This document shows, piece after piece, positions 47,489 through 58,609 of a stretch of 64,000 nucleotides of DNA. Under the pieces are notes generated by a model, which was not told where the DNA came from, did not search any database, and saw only the letters and a program-made list of their open reading frames with translations. Positions within the stretch are counted from its first letter, which is position 1; each line of letters starts with the position of its first letter. Where the stretch lies: positions 7,502,001-7,566,000 of the forward strand of contig NC_134766.1 in NCBI RefSeq assembly GCF_050436995.1, read 5' to 3'. The stretch is from Anticarsia gemmatalis. Lineage: Eukaryota > Arthropoda > Insecta > Lepidoptera > Erebidae. Position numbers and translations under genes: made by a program.

Positions 47489-49645
47489 TTTCACTTTTTA
47501 CGATAATAACACACTACTAAATTAATAAAATAATGTTAATTAAACTCTTCTAACTATATATGCACCTTTCATATAATACATTTTTGGTTCCTTGATATTT
47601 TAATGTGTAAAAAAATAAACGCACTTCACGACAGCCGCAGTTTGGGTGGCTGACGTTTGACTTTTGACAATTTCAATTCGGCTTGCTTGACAATTACAGA
47701 AATCTTGTTACCAACTGTAAAAATTTGGTTGATGTAGTAAAAATAAGAATAAATGTAGGCAGGTACCTAGTTTGTATTATACTATTGCAGTATTATTTTG
47801 TACAAGATACGTAATTATTCTTAAAATTACACAATGCTTGTGCAGAGCACATGCTCAACTGTCAAATTGTTGAATTATATTATTCGTTAATGAGTTGTAA
47901 CCTCTTGGCATTATTATGTGATGACCTTATTTGATGTTAAAACAACAAAGTTGACCTATTAATTGATAACACGATCGTCCAATTCATTATAACGCAACAT
48001 TATTGCTTATCTCCAACATAATTTATATTATTTTAATAGTATAAGTACTTACCGACAATTTACGTGTTATTACTTATGACTATTATAGCCACTTTACTTG
48101 AAACTTTAAAAGAGATGCCCAAAGTTATGAGTATGGGTGATCCTTGGTTGAGTAATAAGTATTTAGGTAAACAATATTTTATGAATACATTTACTCTGTA
48201 ACCTCATTCTACCCATTAAATATAAGTACCTACCCACCATTTAGGTTTAAGTCGGGATTCTCATAATTCTCATTCGGATAGTACCTAAGCGTTTATAAAG
48301 CGGTTACCCATCAATGGACTGGCCTCGCCATAGGTTATCTTTCACTGACCTGTGTGTGAGTGTCCATTTACGAGTAATGTCAACAGTCAACATGTGATCC
48401 AATGTTGCGGTAGGTTGTGCTACCATTTGCGATACAACCGACTGTCAAATAAATACCGATACGATATATTTTTCTTAAAATGCTATGATTCAGATGAAAG
48501 AACAAAAAGGGAACATTGAAATGGAGTACAGATACTTTCAATTTTCATTATAAATTCATTCGACATCGTAAAAATATTCCTTGTATACATGCAACATTTA
48601 ATTTTAATTTTACTTGATTATGTGCATTGGCGAACCCAAGGCAACACACCAATGTCACCAATGACTTTTTGAAGTTATGTGTGTATTTTAATGATCACCT
48701 GCTCTAACGGTGAAGAAAATATCGTGATCAAACTTTGCATTCCAAAAAAAATATGTAAAAAAAATACATTTAATGAGGGCATGTAAAGTCCGCACTTGGA
48801 CCACGCAGCGTGTAGGGCTCAAGGCCTAACCCCTCCTCCAGTTGGGAAGGAGACCCTTGCCCAGCTGTGGGACGGTAACGGGTTAACAAAATAAAAATTA
48901 ATGTGTCATGAGGATAATATCTAATGTAACAGTAGTTTCTACTTACTGCACTTTATATTTCAATTTCTTTAAACGAAAACAAAGAAAATAACGCGAATAT
49001 TGCGCAACAAAAGTCAAAATAACTGAAATCGTATCACGTGTGGAAACCTTGTGTCATGGTGTGATTCATAAATGCACACGTGCTTTAGGGAAGATACCCA
49101 TCCATATAATTCTACCTACAATAGACAAGGTTGTAAGATTCTTGTTTGGGAGAACACTTTGTGTCTGATTCATGCACTTTAAGTATCAACGTAGACGCTT
49201 TTCATGTACAGACATGAGGAAATTTAATCTACAGCCATTTGGATTTTTAGTCAGTTTGTACGGTTTAAATTTTTTCGTGATAAGTCAGTATGTTAGGAAA
49301 ATTTTCATAAAGCGCTGTTTTTAAAAAAACTGTATCAAGACTCCAGTTTACTAAACTAGAGGCCTGCCGTATAAAAAAATATTTTGCTAAAATATTTAGC
49401 TACAAGTTTTGCGCATGAACCCTCTTTTTGAATCTCTCTATCTATGTAAAAATACACATAAGTGTCCTGGAAGACACAAAACAATATAAATATAATGTTA
49501 AAATGCACAGGAATGAATACACTATCACTTTTATAAGAGCAATAAAATTAATTACAGTTATGTAATTTATGCTTCATAATTACGTCAGGCGTTTCAGCAT
49601 TCAGAGCCGGTTAAACTGCTAGTCCAGTCATTATAGTAAGTTCAC
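47489..49645. other. Upstream flank of EPT1
   Basis: The EPT1 5' UTR and promoter should be within about 47489-47700 (CpG-containing near 47625-47690). Further right the DNA is AT-rich without a gene. A family C SINE on the minus strand lies at 48775-48890 (ggcctaacccctcctcca). Confidence 0.45.
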
Positions 49646-50015
49646 CTCGGAATTCGAGATACCCAGCTGTAAGTCTGTAAATACTTGTATATTGACACCC
49701 TAAAAGTTGTCTCAAAACCTACATATGGTAGGGTGTACGCAACTATAAAATTTCAAGGTCCAAAGTCCCAAAAACCGGTTTTTTAAGCTTTTTTTGTAAA
49801 TATCTCATTTCCTATGGAATTTTTGCATTCGTATTCATTACCAATATTGTACAGTATAAAATTCTCTACAAATTTTGTTTGATTTTTTTTTTTACGGTGA
49901 ACCGTTTTCGAGATAGAGGGCGGAGAGCGCGCGGTCACAGGATCATTTCAAGTCAACCGGTGCCTCCGGTCGAAGATGCGCCATATATAGTTGATGAACT
50001 ATCGATAAATCAATG
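49646..50015. repeat. Left long inverted repeat arm (370 bp)
   Basis: It starts ctcggaattcgagataccca, contains aaaaccggttttttaagc and aaccgttttcgagatagagg, and ends atcgataaatcaatg. The partner is at 58861-59235 on the opposite strand. Confidence 0.85.
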
Positions 50016-50027
50016 ATTATAATAATA

Positions 50028-50264
50028 AATAAATTTAACCCATTACTGTCCCACTGCTGAGCAAGGGTCTTCTCCCGTAATGAGGGAGGGGTTAGGCCTT
50101 GAGTCCACCACGCTGGCCAAGTGCGGGTTGGGGACTTTGCATGCCTTCAATAAATGTATTTAACAAATTTTATTCAAGCAAGGTTTCCTCACGATGTTTT
50201 CCTTCACCGTTGGAGCATGTGACAATTATTTCTAATACACACATAACTTCGAAAAGTCATTGGT
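50028..50264 (+). repeat. SINE family C inside the loop of the long-TIR element
   Basis: It runs from aataaatttaacccattact through gggaggggttaggccttgag to cttcgaaaagtcattggtgt. It lies between the arms, just inside the left one, so it entered after the element was formed. 50265-50532 is AT-rich loop DNA with nothing recognised. Confidence 0.75.
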
Positions 50265-50537
50265 GTCATCATTTTCTTCATAATTATATTAAATCTATAT
50301 CTTTTCAATAATACTGATTTATTTGTTTTTTTTTTCATCATGTAAGAAGTTATTAATATTAATTAGGTTAAAATTCAAATATAGTGCCTATATTTTCATG
50401 AAAAATTCTGCAATTACATGGGCAGGTAAGTGTTTATAAGTTAATTAATACTGAATAAAAAGTGGATAGGTTATGAAAAAAATGATAAAAAATAATGTAA
50501 TAGTTAATAGAAATTGACAAATATTTATTAATCATTG

Positions 50538-50788
50538 TGTACGAGCATCGCCACAATATGATTTATATTGTTTTACTTTTATATGAAATAAGCAATATCG
50601 TCATACACGCGCGGTCTATATAAATCTAGGTTAATACTTTGTAATGTAGTGTGTACAATAAACTCAACCAGCAAGTACGGACACAATACAGTGATTTTAT
50701 TTCCTGTGAACATCCCGTCTGCTGCGACAACCTACCACAACACACTCCACACAATTACAACTCAGTGTACGGGTAAACTGCTCGTACA
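50538..50788 (+). repeat. 5' LTR
   Basis: 251 bp from TGTACGAGCATCGCC to ACTGCTCGTACA, with 8-bp inverted ends (TGTACGAG/CTCGTACA). It has a TATA-like box at 50617 and AATAAA at 50657-50662, giving a short R region after the start site. Confidence 0.95.
50617..50625 (+). promoter_or_regulatory. Putative LTR TATA box
   Basis: tatataaat, preceded by gcgcggtc, lies 80 bp into the LTR and 40 bp before the AATAAA signal. The same site is at 58689 in the 3' LTR, where it could drive transcription into the flank. Confidence 0.55.
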
Positions 50789-50792
50789 TTTA

Positions 50793-50810
50793 TGGTCCTT
50801 CGAGCCGGAT
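50793..50810 (+). other. Primer binding site, tRNA-Tyr type
   Basis: TGGTCCTTCGAGCCGGAT starts 4 nt after the LTR. Its complement, ATCCGGCTCGAAGGA plus CCA, is the 3' end of eukaryotic tRNA-Tyr as I know it. Leader 50811-51043 separates it from the start codon. Confidence 0.75.
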
Positions 50811-51043
50811 CCTCCGCATCTGGAACAACAGTCCTGCAACTAAAACAGGCACGAAGTGGTTTTTATTTACGATAGCGAATCGGTTTAACTGGTCTTCCAC
50901 AAGCGGATCGCCCCAGTTAAATTGAGAAGGAGCACATATCGTACGTAACGAATCCTTTGTATCCTGTGATCACAACAGGAAACATCAACAGTCGGTGATC
51001 CGAAAGCTATTGAAGACAACAGAGTTAGTATCCCACAACTACA

Positions 51044-54000
51044 ATGGATGCTAAACAACAAGAACTACTCAAACGGCAGGAGATCATCGCCGAGGGCATC
51101 CGAAAAATCGGTGTCAACTTCGGAAAGGACGGTCCTGACCGTAAGAACGCCACATATATTAAGGTTAGATTGGATAATCTCAAGGCCCACTGGAACGAGT
51201 TTGAGATGAATCATAGCGTGCTGCAGAGTGCTGAGAACCAACTTGATGCTTACTACATTTCAAATGCGTATGAACGGGTCAAGACTGAATACTTAACAAT
51301 ACAACAAAAGTTACAATCCTGGCCCACTTATACTGATGGTGACAAGGAGTATGAAACCTTAGGGAATCAAAGTGAGAGCAGCAAGAACATGGGAGTTCTT
51401 TCTAAATCGGATGAACTCAAAACCCAACAAGCCACTAACTTCCGAGCTTTCTCGCGCTTCACCCGAAACTTGAGTACTGCTGACGTAACCGAGAAATGGG
51501 ACATAGAGGACAAACTCAAGACTCTCGAATCTCGATGGAAGACGATCGACGTAGTACACTGGCAACTCGATAACATTCTCGTCGGCAGTGATGTCAATTA
51601 TGAGTTTGAGTTTTCGAAGTATGAAGAAACGTACGAGTCGACTAAGCGAGACCTTAACCGCAAGCTCAATCTAGCTGTACAACAACGTGATAGTGCTCCG
51701 AAGATAGAGATACCTGTATTTACAGGAAACTATTCACAGTGGCCTACGTTTCTTGATCTTTACTCTGCGGCTATTCACAACAACCCTACCTTCTCTAAGG
51801 GTCAGAAGATGCAACATCTGAAAGGGAAGCTAAAGGGAGAGGCTGAGCGTTTAGTGCAACATTTATCTGTTTCTGAAAGCAACTACGACTCCTGTTGGGA
51901 AATTCTCAATCACAGGTACAACAACTTACAGTTGTTTTTCACTAAACAAATGCAAACTTTGATGAGTCAACCTACGATTCAACATCAGAATGCTTACGAG
52001 CTGAAACGCCTACACGACACCAGTCTCGAAACAGTGCACGCCCTTCGGAACTTAGGCATCGACACTTCAACATGGGACCCCATTCTAGTGCATATACTAA
52101 CTGGAAGACTTGATTCGCTGACCTACTCAGACTACATGGAAGCGAGAAAAAATCCCAGAGAACTTCCTGTTTTTGAAGAATTTATTCAGTTCATCGAAAG
52201 CAAGTTTACAGCGCTGGAATTAGTAACAAAGAAAAAGAATCCCACTAACTCTAATAACAACAAACAAGCGTTTGCGTCTTCGACTTCACAAAACAAGGAG
52301 ATTACAACATTCCAACGGGATGCTTACAACAAATACAAACGAGCTCCCAAGGTGAATCATACAAGCTCCGACAGAAATTGTCCAATTTGCAAAACGAATC
52401 ACATTTTACTTCATTGTAACACGTTCCAAGAGATGACACCTGACGTAAAATTGAGGACACTTGAGCAATTGGACATTTGCAAGAATTGCATGTATTCACA
52501 CAATAGCAACAAATGCACTTCGCCAAAAAGATGCAGAGTGTGCAACAATGCACATCACACTACGCTACATGACATGATACGTAACACCTCGCCGATGACG
52601 TTTGCGAACAGTCAACAACCTAACAAGCCGGTGAACAAGTCGTCTATTTCGCAAGGCAAAACTAATCACGTGTCAGGAAATTTTAACGAAGTTTTACTAG
52701 CTACAGTTATGCTTAAGGTGAGAGCCGCAGATGGGACTTACATCACTTTACGATGTCTTTTAGATCAAGGCTCTCAACTGAACTTGATAACCGAATCGGC
52801 TGCCCAACGACTTGGCCTTCAGCGGTATAACAAAAATTCAACAGTATCCGGAATTGGAATGGGGGCCAGCCACAGCAATGGGACAGTTCAGTTGGACTGT
52901 GAGTCACTTTACGGCGACTATCAATTTACAACAGAGGCGCTGGTAATGGCTAAATTACTTAACAATTTGCCTAATTATTCCTTCGAGAGACAAGAATGGC
53001 CTCACCTACGAAATATCAACTTAGCCGACCCGCAGTTTAACGTATCTCGACAAGTTGACCTTTTACTTGATGCTGGAGTATACGCCGAGATAATCATGAG
53101 TAACATCCTCCGAGAAGACATACAGGCACCGATTGCACAACAAACAAAACTCGGATGGGTGTTATTAGGCAATACAAAGACCTTCAGCTGTCATGTAGTG
53201 GTAAACACCGATGATTTCTCTCGTTTTTGGGAAATGGAAGAGATAACAACTCACAATGAGTCCTTGACAATCGAAGAAGAGTACTGTGAGACCTTGTATT
53301 CACAAACAACAAAAAGACTTGAAGATGGACGCTATGAAGTTCAGATTCCCATGAAAACGGACTTTCAACAGCATTTGGGACACTCCAAATCTCAAGCAAT
53401 CGCACAATTCAAACAACTAGAAAAACGATTGACTCGAGATGAAATCCTCGCTTCAAGTTACAAGGCCTTCATAGATGAATACATCTCTCTTCATCACATG
53501 AAACCATGCACAGTGTCGATTACACCTAACTGCTTTTTACCTCATCATGGGGTAATAAAACCCGACTCCACTACAACAAAACTACGTGTCGTGTTCAATG
53601 CATCTGCTACCACGAGCACAGGACGTAGTCTAAACCACCTAATGGCATGCGGACCTAACTTACAAAAGGACATACAAGCCATGATTTTACGGTGGAGATC
53701 TTTCGAATACGTATACACTGCAGATATTGAGAAATTTTACCGGCAGATTCGAATTCGGGAAACAGATCAACATTTACAGAAAATTATTTGGCGAAATTCA
53801 GTCTCAGAACCATTACAAGAATTTCAATTAACGACAGTAACATACGGCACAAAATCCGCTCCATTTTTGGCTATGCGAACGATACAACAATTGGTCAAAG
53901 ATGACGGCGGGACATATCCTCTGGCGGCCACCATTCTCTCCAATCAACTTTACATGGACGATTTATTAGGAGGCTGTCACTCCATTGAAAAAGGGCAGAA

Positions 54001-57000
54001 AGCTCAAAATGAACTTATAACCATGTTGAGGGGCGCTGGATTCAACCTTCGTAAGTGGGCCAGTAACAATACGTGCCTACTTGAAAAGTTGCCTAATGAA
54101 TTATTAAGTCAAGGAATGTTTGACTTTAAAGACGCTGAGACAAACAAAACATTAGGCATAACGTGGAATCCGCGCACCGATCAGTTTTCATACAAACAAA
54201 TGCCACTTAGTAACAAGAATGACGTCAACACTAAGCGCACGCTACTGTCGGATATTTCGAAATTGTATGACCCACTTGGCTGGCTGTCGCCAATCACACT
54301 GAAAGCAAAATTGATTTTTCAACAAGCTTGGACAACGTCAGCAGGCTGGGATGATATTCTTCCAGCGAACATACAACATGAATGGGAACAATTCCGCCAC
54401 CAGATGATCTACATTCACGACATAACAGTTCCACGCTGGATCGGCAACACACAACAATACTTTGAACTTCATGGCTTCTGTGACGCATCAGAAAGAGCCT
54501 ACGGGTGCGTTGTATATTGCAAGTCCTCTGATAAGGAAGGTCAACAGCTGATTAGACTGATAGCAGCTAAAACGAAACTAGCTCCGCTGAAAAAACCTAT
54601 ATCTCTGCCTCGATTAGAGTTATGCGGCGCGAGTTTATTAGCTCAGCTTATGAAAAAGGTCAAAGAAGCAATAAACACACCTACAGTCACCACTTATTGC
54701 TGGACGGACTCAATGGTGGTACTTGGGTGGCTACAAGGAGATGTGAAGCGTTGGAAGAGTTTTGTGGCCAACAGAGTATCCCAGATAACATCGAGTATTC
54801 CACCCAACGTATGGAGATATGTCAAATCACAAGAAAATCCTGCGGATTGCGCAAGTAGAGGGCTATCTCCGTCCGACTTCATGAGTCACACACTATGGTG
54901 GAATGCGCCGTCTTGGCTGAAAACGAATGACATTCCTAAACAAGATATTTTCATCACCAACGAGGAACAAAGAAAGCGGGAACAAATTTGTGTAACACAA
55001 ACAACGAGTACGTCACTCATTGAGGAGTTATTACAATCACACAGTTCGATGACGTCTGTAACACGAGTCGTTAGTTGGATACTACGATTCATAAACAATA
55101 CACGTCACTCTCCAAATGCCAGGCGAATGTCTCACTTAACGACACACGATTTGGAATCAGCGCAAAACTTAATCGTCAAAATCGTACAGAACAATAGCTT
55201 TGGCGATGATATTGTTTACTTACAAAAACACAAGAAGGTACGCCCCACAAACAAACTTTTGAGTTTGAATCCCATATTAGACACTCAAGGTATTCTTCGA
55301 GTGGGTGGACGACTGGAACGTGCTAACTTGAACAACTCTCAAAAACATCAAATTATTTTACCCAACAATCATCCGTTATCATATCTCTTGATTGAGCAAG
55401 CCCATCAGCATACTTTTCACGGTGGTGCCAGACTCACTTTGGGATACCTTCGAAATAAATATTGGATTCTTGGTGGAATGAAAACAGTGAAGAAACAATT
55501 AATTAAATGTGTCATATGTCATCGCTACAAAACGCAACGCAGCAGTCAGCTGATGGCTGACTTACCGCCGCCTCGAGTTACGCCGTCTCGGCCGTTCACG
55601 CACACGGGCGTCGATTTTACTGGGCATGTTGAAATAAAAGCCAACAAAGGTCGAGGCATTAAAACAGTAAAAGCATACATTGCGATTTTTGTATGTTTAT
55701 GCACTAAGGCGATACATCTCGAGTTAGTGTCCGATCTCAGCACTGCGACATTTATGGCCGCCCTGAAACGGCTCTGTGCACGACGAGGAACACCAAAACA
55801 TGTCTACAGTGACAATGGAACCAACTTTGTCGGCGCAGCAAAAGAACGCCAGGAGGCACTGCAGCTTCTAGTCAACGACAACCTCTTGAACAACATATCC
55901 GAATGTGGTATTGAGTGGCACTTCAATGCCCCATCTTGGCCAACAGCTGGAGGGTTGTGGGAAGCTGCTGTCAAGAGTATGAAGTATCATCTGAAACGAG
56001 TGTTGGGCGAACAAAAATTAACGTACGAGGAATTTGCGACGTTACTGGTACAAATTGAAGCCTGCCTCAACTCTCGGCCACTGGTCGCTCTTACAAATGA
56101 CCCCGAGGACTTAAACTATTTAACACCAGGACATTTTCTAGTCGGTGGTCCTGTTCTAGCGCCTCCCATGACTTCCGAGGTCGACCATGCGAGCTTAACA
56201 GTGCGATGGCGTCTGACAGAAACCATGTACAAGGAATTTTGGAAGAAATGGTCCAAAGATTACCTACAAACTTTACAGTTGCGAGGAAAATGGCAAACTC
56301 CTTCACAAAACATCGCGGTGGGTGATATCGTCCTTATAAAGGAAGATCACGTGCCGCCTGCGAGATGGTTACTCGGACGAGTCATAGAAACACATCCTGG
56401 AGCAGATAACTTAGTGCGAGTCGTGACATTGAAAACTAAGTCAAATATTATGAAGAGGCCTATAACGAAATTGTCCCGGCTGCCCATCGAAACAGAGAGT
56501 CGACTTGAAGACAAACCAGTACAACAACCTGACACTGAACTACCAGAGACTATAACAACCACGCCACCGCGACAACGTCGATTGAACGGTCAGACAGCAA
56601 AGGGTGGTGTATTCTCAACTATCTTCAGTACGCTGTTATTATTCATGCTTATGTGTGTGACACCATCGATACAGCAACTCGTCAACGTCACCTCTCTTGA
56701 CCCATCCCGACTTGTATATTTTGACAAAACCGCAGACTTACAAATAATACAAGATGAATGGAGACTAGTAGTTTATTACAATATGTCCACGTACTGGAGA
56801 AGTGTTTCCGCTGTTGAAGAATACATAAAACAACTTAGAGAACTCGATCAGCGAAACACGGCTTACTTTGCTATGTCGACACAATTTGAACACGAATTAA
56901 ACGAGCTGCGGCACTACCATGAAGTCTTACAATGTGAACACGGAAGACGCAACAAGCGAGGTCTCATAAACGGGATTGGTAACATTGCTAACTCTCTGTT

Positions 57001-58504
57001 TGGGATACTCGATGACAAATTTGCCGAAAAATACAACGAAGACATCAAGCTCATTCAGAACAACGAAAATCATTTGATGAATCTGTACAAGAACCAAACG
57101 TCGATTATTGAAGGCGAATACAATTTACTGAAACGAAACGAGCAAGTGATGAACCGGCAATTCATAATCATCAATAAACATCTTAGAGATTCCGTGAAAC
57201 AATTGAAATCCGACCAAGAAAGGGCAATTTTCATCACTGCTACTGCACTTTCGGCGAATATGATGATTGCTAATTTACGCAGAATACAAGACACATTGAT
57301 CGATCTCATTACGGATATTCGCAACGGAAAGGTCGACACACACTTGTTGAAACCCGATGCATTCGAAAAACAGCTGAATATTATATCCGGACAAGTGCCG
57401 AAAGGATTATCTTTACCCTGCACTAACAGTCTCAAATGCATCCGAAAAATGTACAAGTTATCAAGGGTCCACGGCAAACTTATCGAAGATTTCCTTATTT
57501 TTGAAGTAAAAATCCCCTTAGTGACAGACGAACTGTATGAATTAACGGAAATTATACCGATTCGCAACATCAAGGGAGATTCTATGATCAACATCATGCC
57601 TACTGCTAAATACATGGCCGTGAACTTGAGAAAGGACTTGATAATACCTTTGAACAGTGAACAACTTTTATCGTGCATACAAGTCAATATAAATCAGCTG
57701 TTATGTAACTTTGACCTACCTATATATGACATAAAAGGTGCAACAAATATTTGCGAAGCCGACATTATAAACAATCGAGGAGCGTCGAGTTGCCGCACTG
57801 AGATATCAAATTGCAAGAATGACTGGGTCAAACTACACAGCAAGGACGCTTGGCTGTTTACGTGTTGCGAGGAATGCACTATGCGCATTTTCTGTCCAGC
57901 TGGTATTACGTCACAATCACTACGTAATACGGGTATAATCACCTTAGCGGCAGGATGCATGATGCGCGGTGACAATCACCTTATTCACTCGCACTACAAT
58001 CTGCAAAGTAAACTGGAACTGGGAAATGATGATGAAGTCTATGTTCCAGACACAAATATAAACTATTTAGTATCGAGTAATAACAAGATTACTAACTGGA
58101 CAGACATGAAAATCGAAACACATGAAGAACAACTAAATAGTTTGAAGAGAAAAATAGAAGCAATTAAGGAACAACAGGACATACAAACTATCAAGTCTGT
58201 TGATGCTGAACAACATCATTACGTTCTATATGGTTTCATGATAACCTGTGGAATTATATTAGGCATATGGATACTTTTCAAGGTGAAGGGACGACGCATC
58301 TGTCTACACCAAATAACCCCCGTAACAACGCCAGAGCTCCAAGAAGAGATTGAAATGGAAGAAATCAACAAGGACAAGAAACCAAATGCAGAACAGATAA
58401 GAAAAGAGATCACCGAGCATCAACTTCGATCGTACCCGAGCGCCAACAAGGTGGACTGTGGAACATCTCCCATCCCGCTCAGCGTCGACCGAAAAACTCT
58501 TTGA
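51044..58504 (+). CDS. BEL/Pao Gag-Pol-Env polyprotein (2486 aa)
   Basis: Domains in order: Gag with the DUF1759 region (about 220-396) and Cys/His zinc knuckles (CPIC 445 to about 509). Aspartic protease with DQGS (D574). Reverse transcriptase with D894 (YTADIEKFY) and YMDD 970-973. RNase H with D1147, E1192, D1222, D1268. Integrase zinc finger H1454/H1459 and C1489/C1492, then catalytic D1524, D1590, E1640. DUF5641 (about 1730-1815). A membrane-anchored envelope-like part (about 1856-2486). Every catalytic residue expected is present and there is no stop or frameshift, so all enzymes could be active. The ATG at 51044 has A at -3 and G at +4. Env follows integrase in the same frame, so its release needs a spliced mRNA or proteolysis. 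Confidence 0.95.
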   Translation: MDAKQQELLKRQEIIAEGIRKIGVNFGKDGPDRKNATYIKVRLDNLKAHWNEFEMNHSVLQSAENQLDAYYISNAYERVKTEYLTIQQKLQSWPTYTDGDKEYETLGNQSESSKNMGVLSKSDELKTQQATNFRAFSRFTRNLSTADVTEKWDIEDKLKTLESRWKTIDVVHWQLDNILVGSDVNYEFEFSKYEETYESTKRDLNRKLNLAVQQRDSAPKIEIPVFTGNYSQWPTFLDLYSAAIHNNPTFSKGQKMQHLKGKLKGEAERLVQHLSVSESNYDSCWEILNHRYNNLQLFFTKQMQTLMSQPTIQHQNAYELKRLHDTSLETVHALRNLGIDTSTWDPILVHILTGRLDSLTYSDYMEARKNPRELPVFEEFIQFIESKFTALELVTKKKNPTNSNNNKQAFASSTSQNKEITTFQRDAYNKYKRAPKVNHTSSDRNCPICKTNHILLHCNTFQEMTPDVKLRTLEQLDICKNCMYSHNSNKCTSPKRCRVCNNAHHTTLHDMIRNTSPMTFANSQQPNKPVNKSSISQGKTNHVSGNFNEVLLATVMLKVRAADGTYITLRCLLDQGSQLNLITESAAQRLGLQRYNKNSTVSGIGMGASHSNGTVQLDCESLYGDYQFTTEALVMAKLLNNLPNYSFERQEWPHLRNINLADPQFNVSRQVDLLLDAGVYAEIIMSNILREDIQAPIAQQTKLGWVLLGNTKTFSCHVVVNTDDFSRFWEMEEITTHNESLTIEEEYCETLYSQTTKRLEDGRYEVQIPMKTDFQQHLGHSKSQAIAQFKQLEKRLTRDEILASSYKAFIDEYISLHHMKPCTVSITPNCFLPHHGVIKPDSTTTKLRVVFNASATTSTGRSLNHLMACGPNLQKDIQAMILRWRSFEYVYTADIEKFYRQIRIRETDQHLQKIIWRNSVSEPLQEFQLTTVTYGTKSAPFLAMRTIQQLVKDDGGTYPLAATILSNQLYMDDLLGGCHSIEKGQKAQNELITMLRGAGFNLRKWASNNTCLLEKLPNELLSQGMFDFKDAETNKTLGITWNPRTDQFSYKQMPLSNKNDVNTKRTLLSDISKLYDPLGWLSPITLKAKLIFQQAWTTSAGWDDILPANIQHEWEQFRHQMIYIHDITVPRWIGNTQQYFELHGFCDASERAYGCVVYCKSSDKEGQQLIRLIAAKTKLAPLKKPISLPRLELCGASLLAQLMKKVKEAINTPTVTTYCWTDSMVVLGWLQGDVKRWKSFVANRVSQITSSIPPNVWRYVKSQENPADCASRGLSPSDFMSHTLWWNAPSWLKTNDIPKQDIFITNEEQRKREQICVTQTTSTSLIEELLQSHSSMTSVTRVVSWILRFINNTRHSPNARRMSHLTTHDLESAQNLIVKIVQNNSFGDDIVYLQKHKKVRPTNKLLSLNPILDTQGILRVGGRLERANLNNSQKHQIILPNNHPLSYLLIEQAHQHTFHGGARLTLGYLRNKYWILGGMKTVKKQLIKCVICHRYKTQRSSQLMADLPPPRVTPSRPFTHTGVDFTGHVEIKANKGRGIKTVKAYIAIFVCLCTKAIHLELVSDLSTATFMAALKRLCARRGTPKHVYSDNGTNFVGAAKERQEALQLLVNDNLLNNISECGIEWHFNAPSWPTAGGLWEAAVKSMKYHLKRVLGEQKLTYEEFATLLVQIEACLNSRPLVALTNDPEDLNYLTPGHFLVGGPVLAPPMTSEVDHASLTVRWRLTETMYKEFWKKWSKDYLQTLQLRGKWQTPSQNIAVGDIVLIKEDHVPPARWLLGRVIETHPGADNLVRVVTLKTKSNIMKRPITKLSRLPIETESRLEDKPVQQPDTELPETITTTPPRQRRLNGQTAKGGVFSTIFSTLLLFMLMCVTPSIQQLVNVTSLDPSRLVYFDKTADLQIIQDEWRLVVYYNMSTYWRSVSAVEEYIKQLRELDQRNTAYFAMSTQFEHELNELRHYHEVLQCEHGRRNKRGLINGIGNIANSLFGILDDKFAEKYNEDIKLIQNNENHLMNLYKNQTSIIEGEYNLLKRNEQVMNRQFIIINKHLRDSVKQLKSDQERAIFITATALSANMMIANLRRIQDTLIDLITDIRNGKVDTHLLKPDAFEKQLNIISGQVPKGLSLPCTNSLKCIRKMYKLSRVHGKLIEDFLIFEVKIPLVTDELYELTEIIPIRNIKGDSMINIMPTAKYMAVNLRKDLIIPLNSEQLLSCIQVNINQLLCNFDLPIYDIKGATNICEADIINNRGASSCRTEISNCKNDWVKLHSKDAWLFTCCEECTMRIFCPAGITSQSLRNTGIITLAAGCMMRGDNHLIHSHYNLQSKLELGNDDEVYVPDTNINYLVSSNNKITNWTDMKIETHEEQLNSLKRKIEAIKEQQDIQTIKSVDAEQHHYVLYGFMITCGIILGIWILFKVKGRRICLHQITPVTTPELQEEIEMEEINKDKKPNAEQIRKEITEHQLRSYPSANKVDCGTSPIPLSVDRKTL
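56605..58504 (+). other. Envelope-like region of the BEL polyprotein (baculovirus F type)
   Basis: It begins with a hydrophobic signal-like segment (FSTLLLFMLMCV, about 1859-1870). A furin-type site RNKR (1969-1972) follows, with the glycine-rich fusion-peptide-like start GLINGIG directly after. There is a heptad-rich region, cysteine clusters, several N-glycosylation sequons (NVT, NMS, NQT, NWT), a transmembrane helix (about 2393-2413) and a cytoplasmic tail of about 70 aa. This layout is that of baculovirus F and errantivirus Env class I fusion proteins. It is inferred to let the element leave and enter cells; this is not shown by sequence alone. Confidence 0.85.
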
Positions 58505-58609
58505 TCATTTTTACATTAATTAATTAATCATAATTATTTACAATTTACTTTATCATTTTATTATTCTTTGTTTTACTCTGTTTTATTTAGTTTTTTGTAG
58601 TTGGCAGGA

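Noticed and set aside
57070..57687. 205-codon minus-strand ORF
   Set aside because: It is fully antisense to the BEL envelope region, has no family resemblance, and its composition follows from the coding strand opposite.
51359..58413. Minus-strand and alternative-frame ORFs of 62-93 codons across the BEL element
   Set aside because: All are shadows of the 2486-codon polyprotein.
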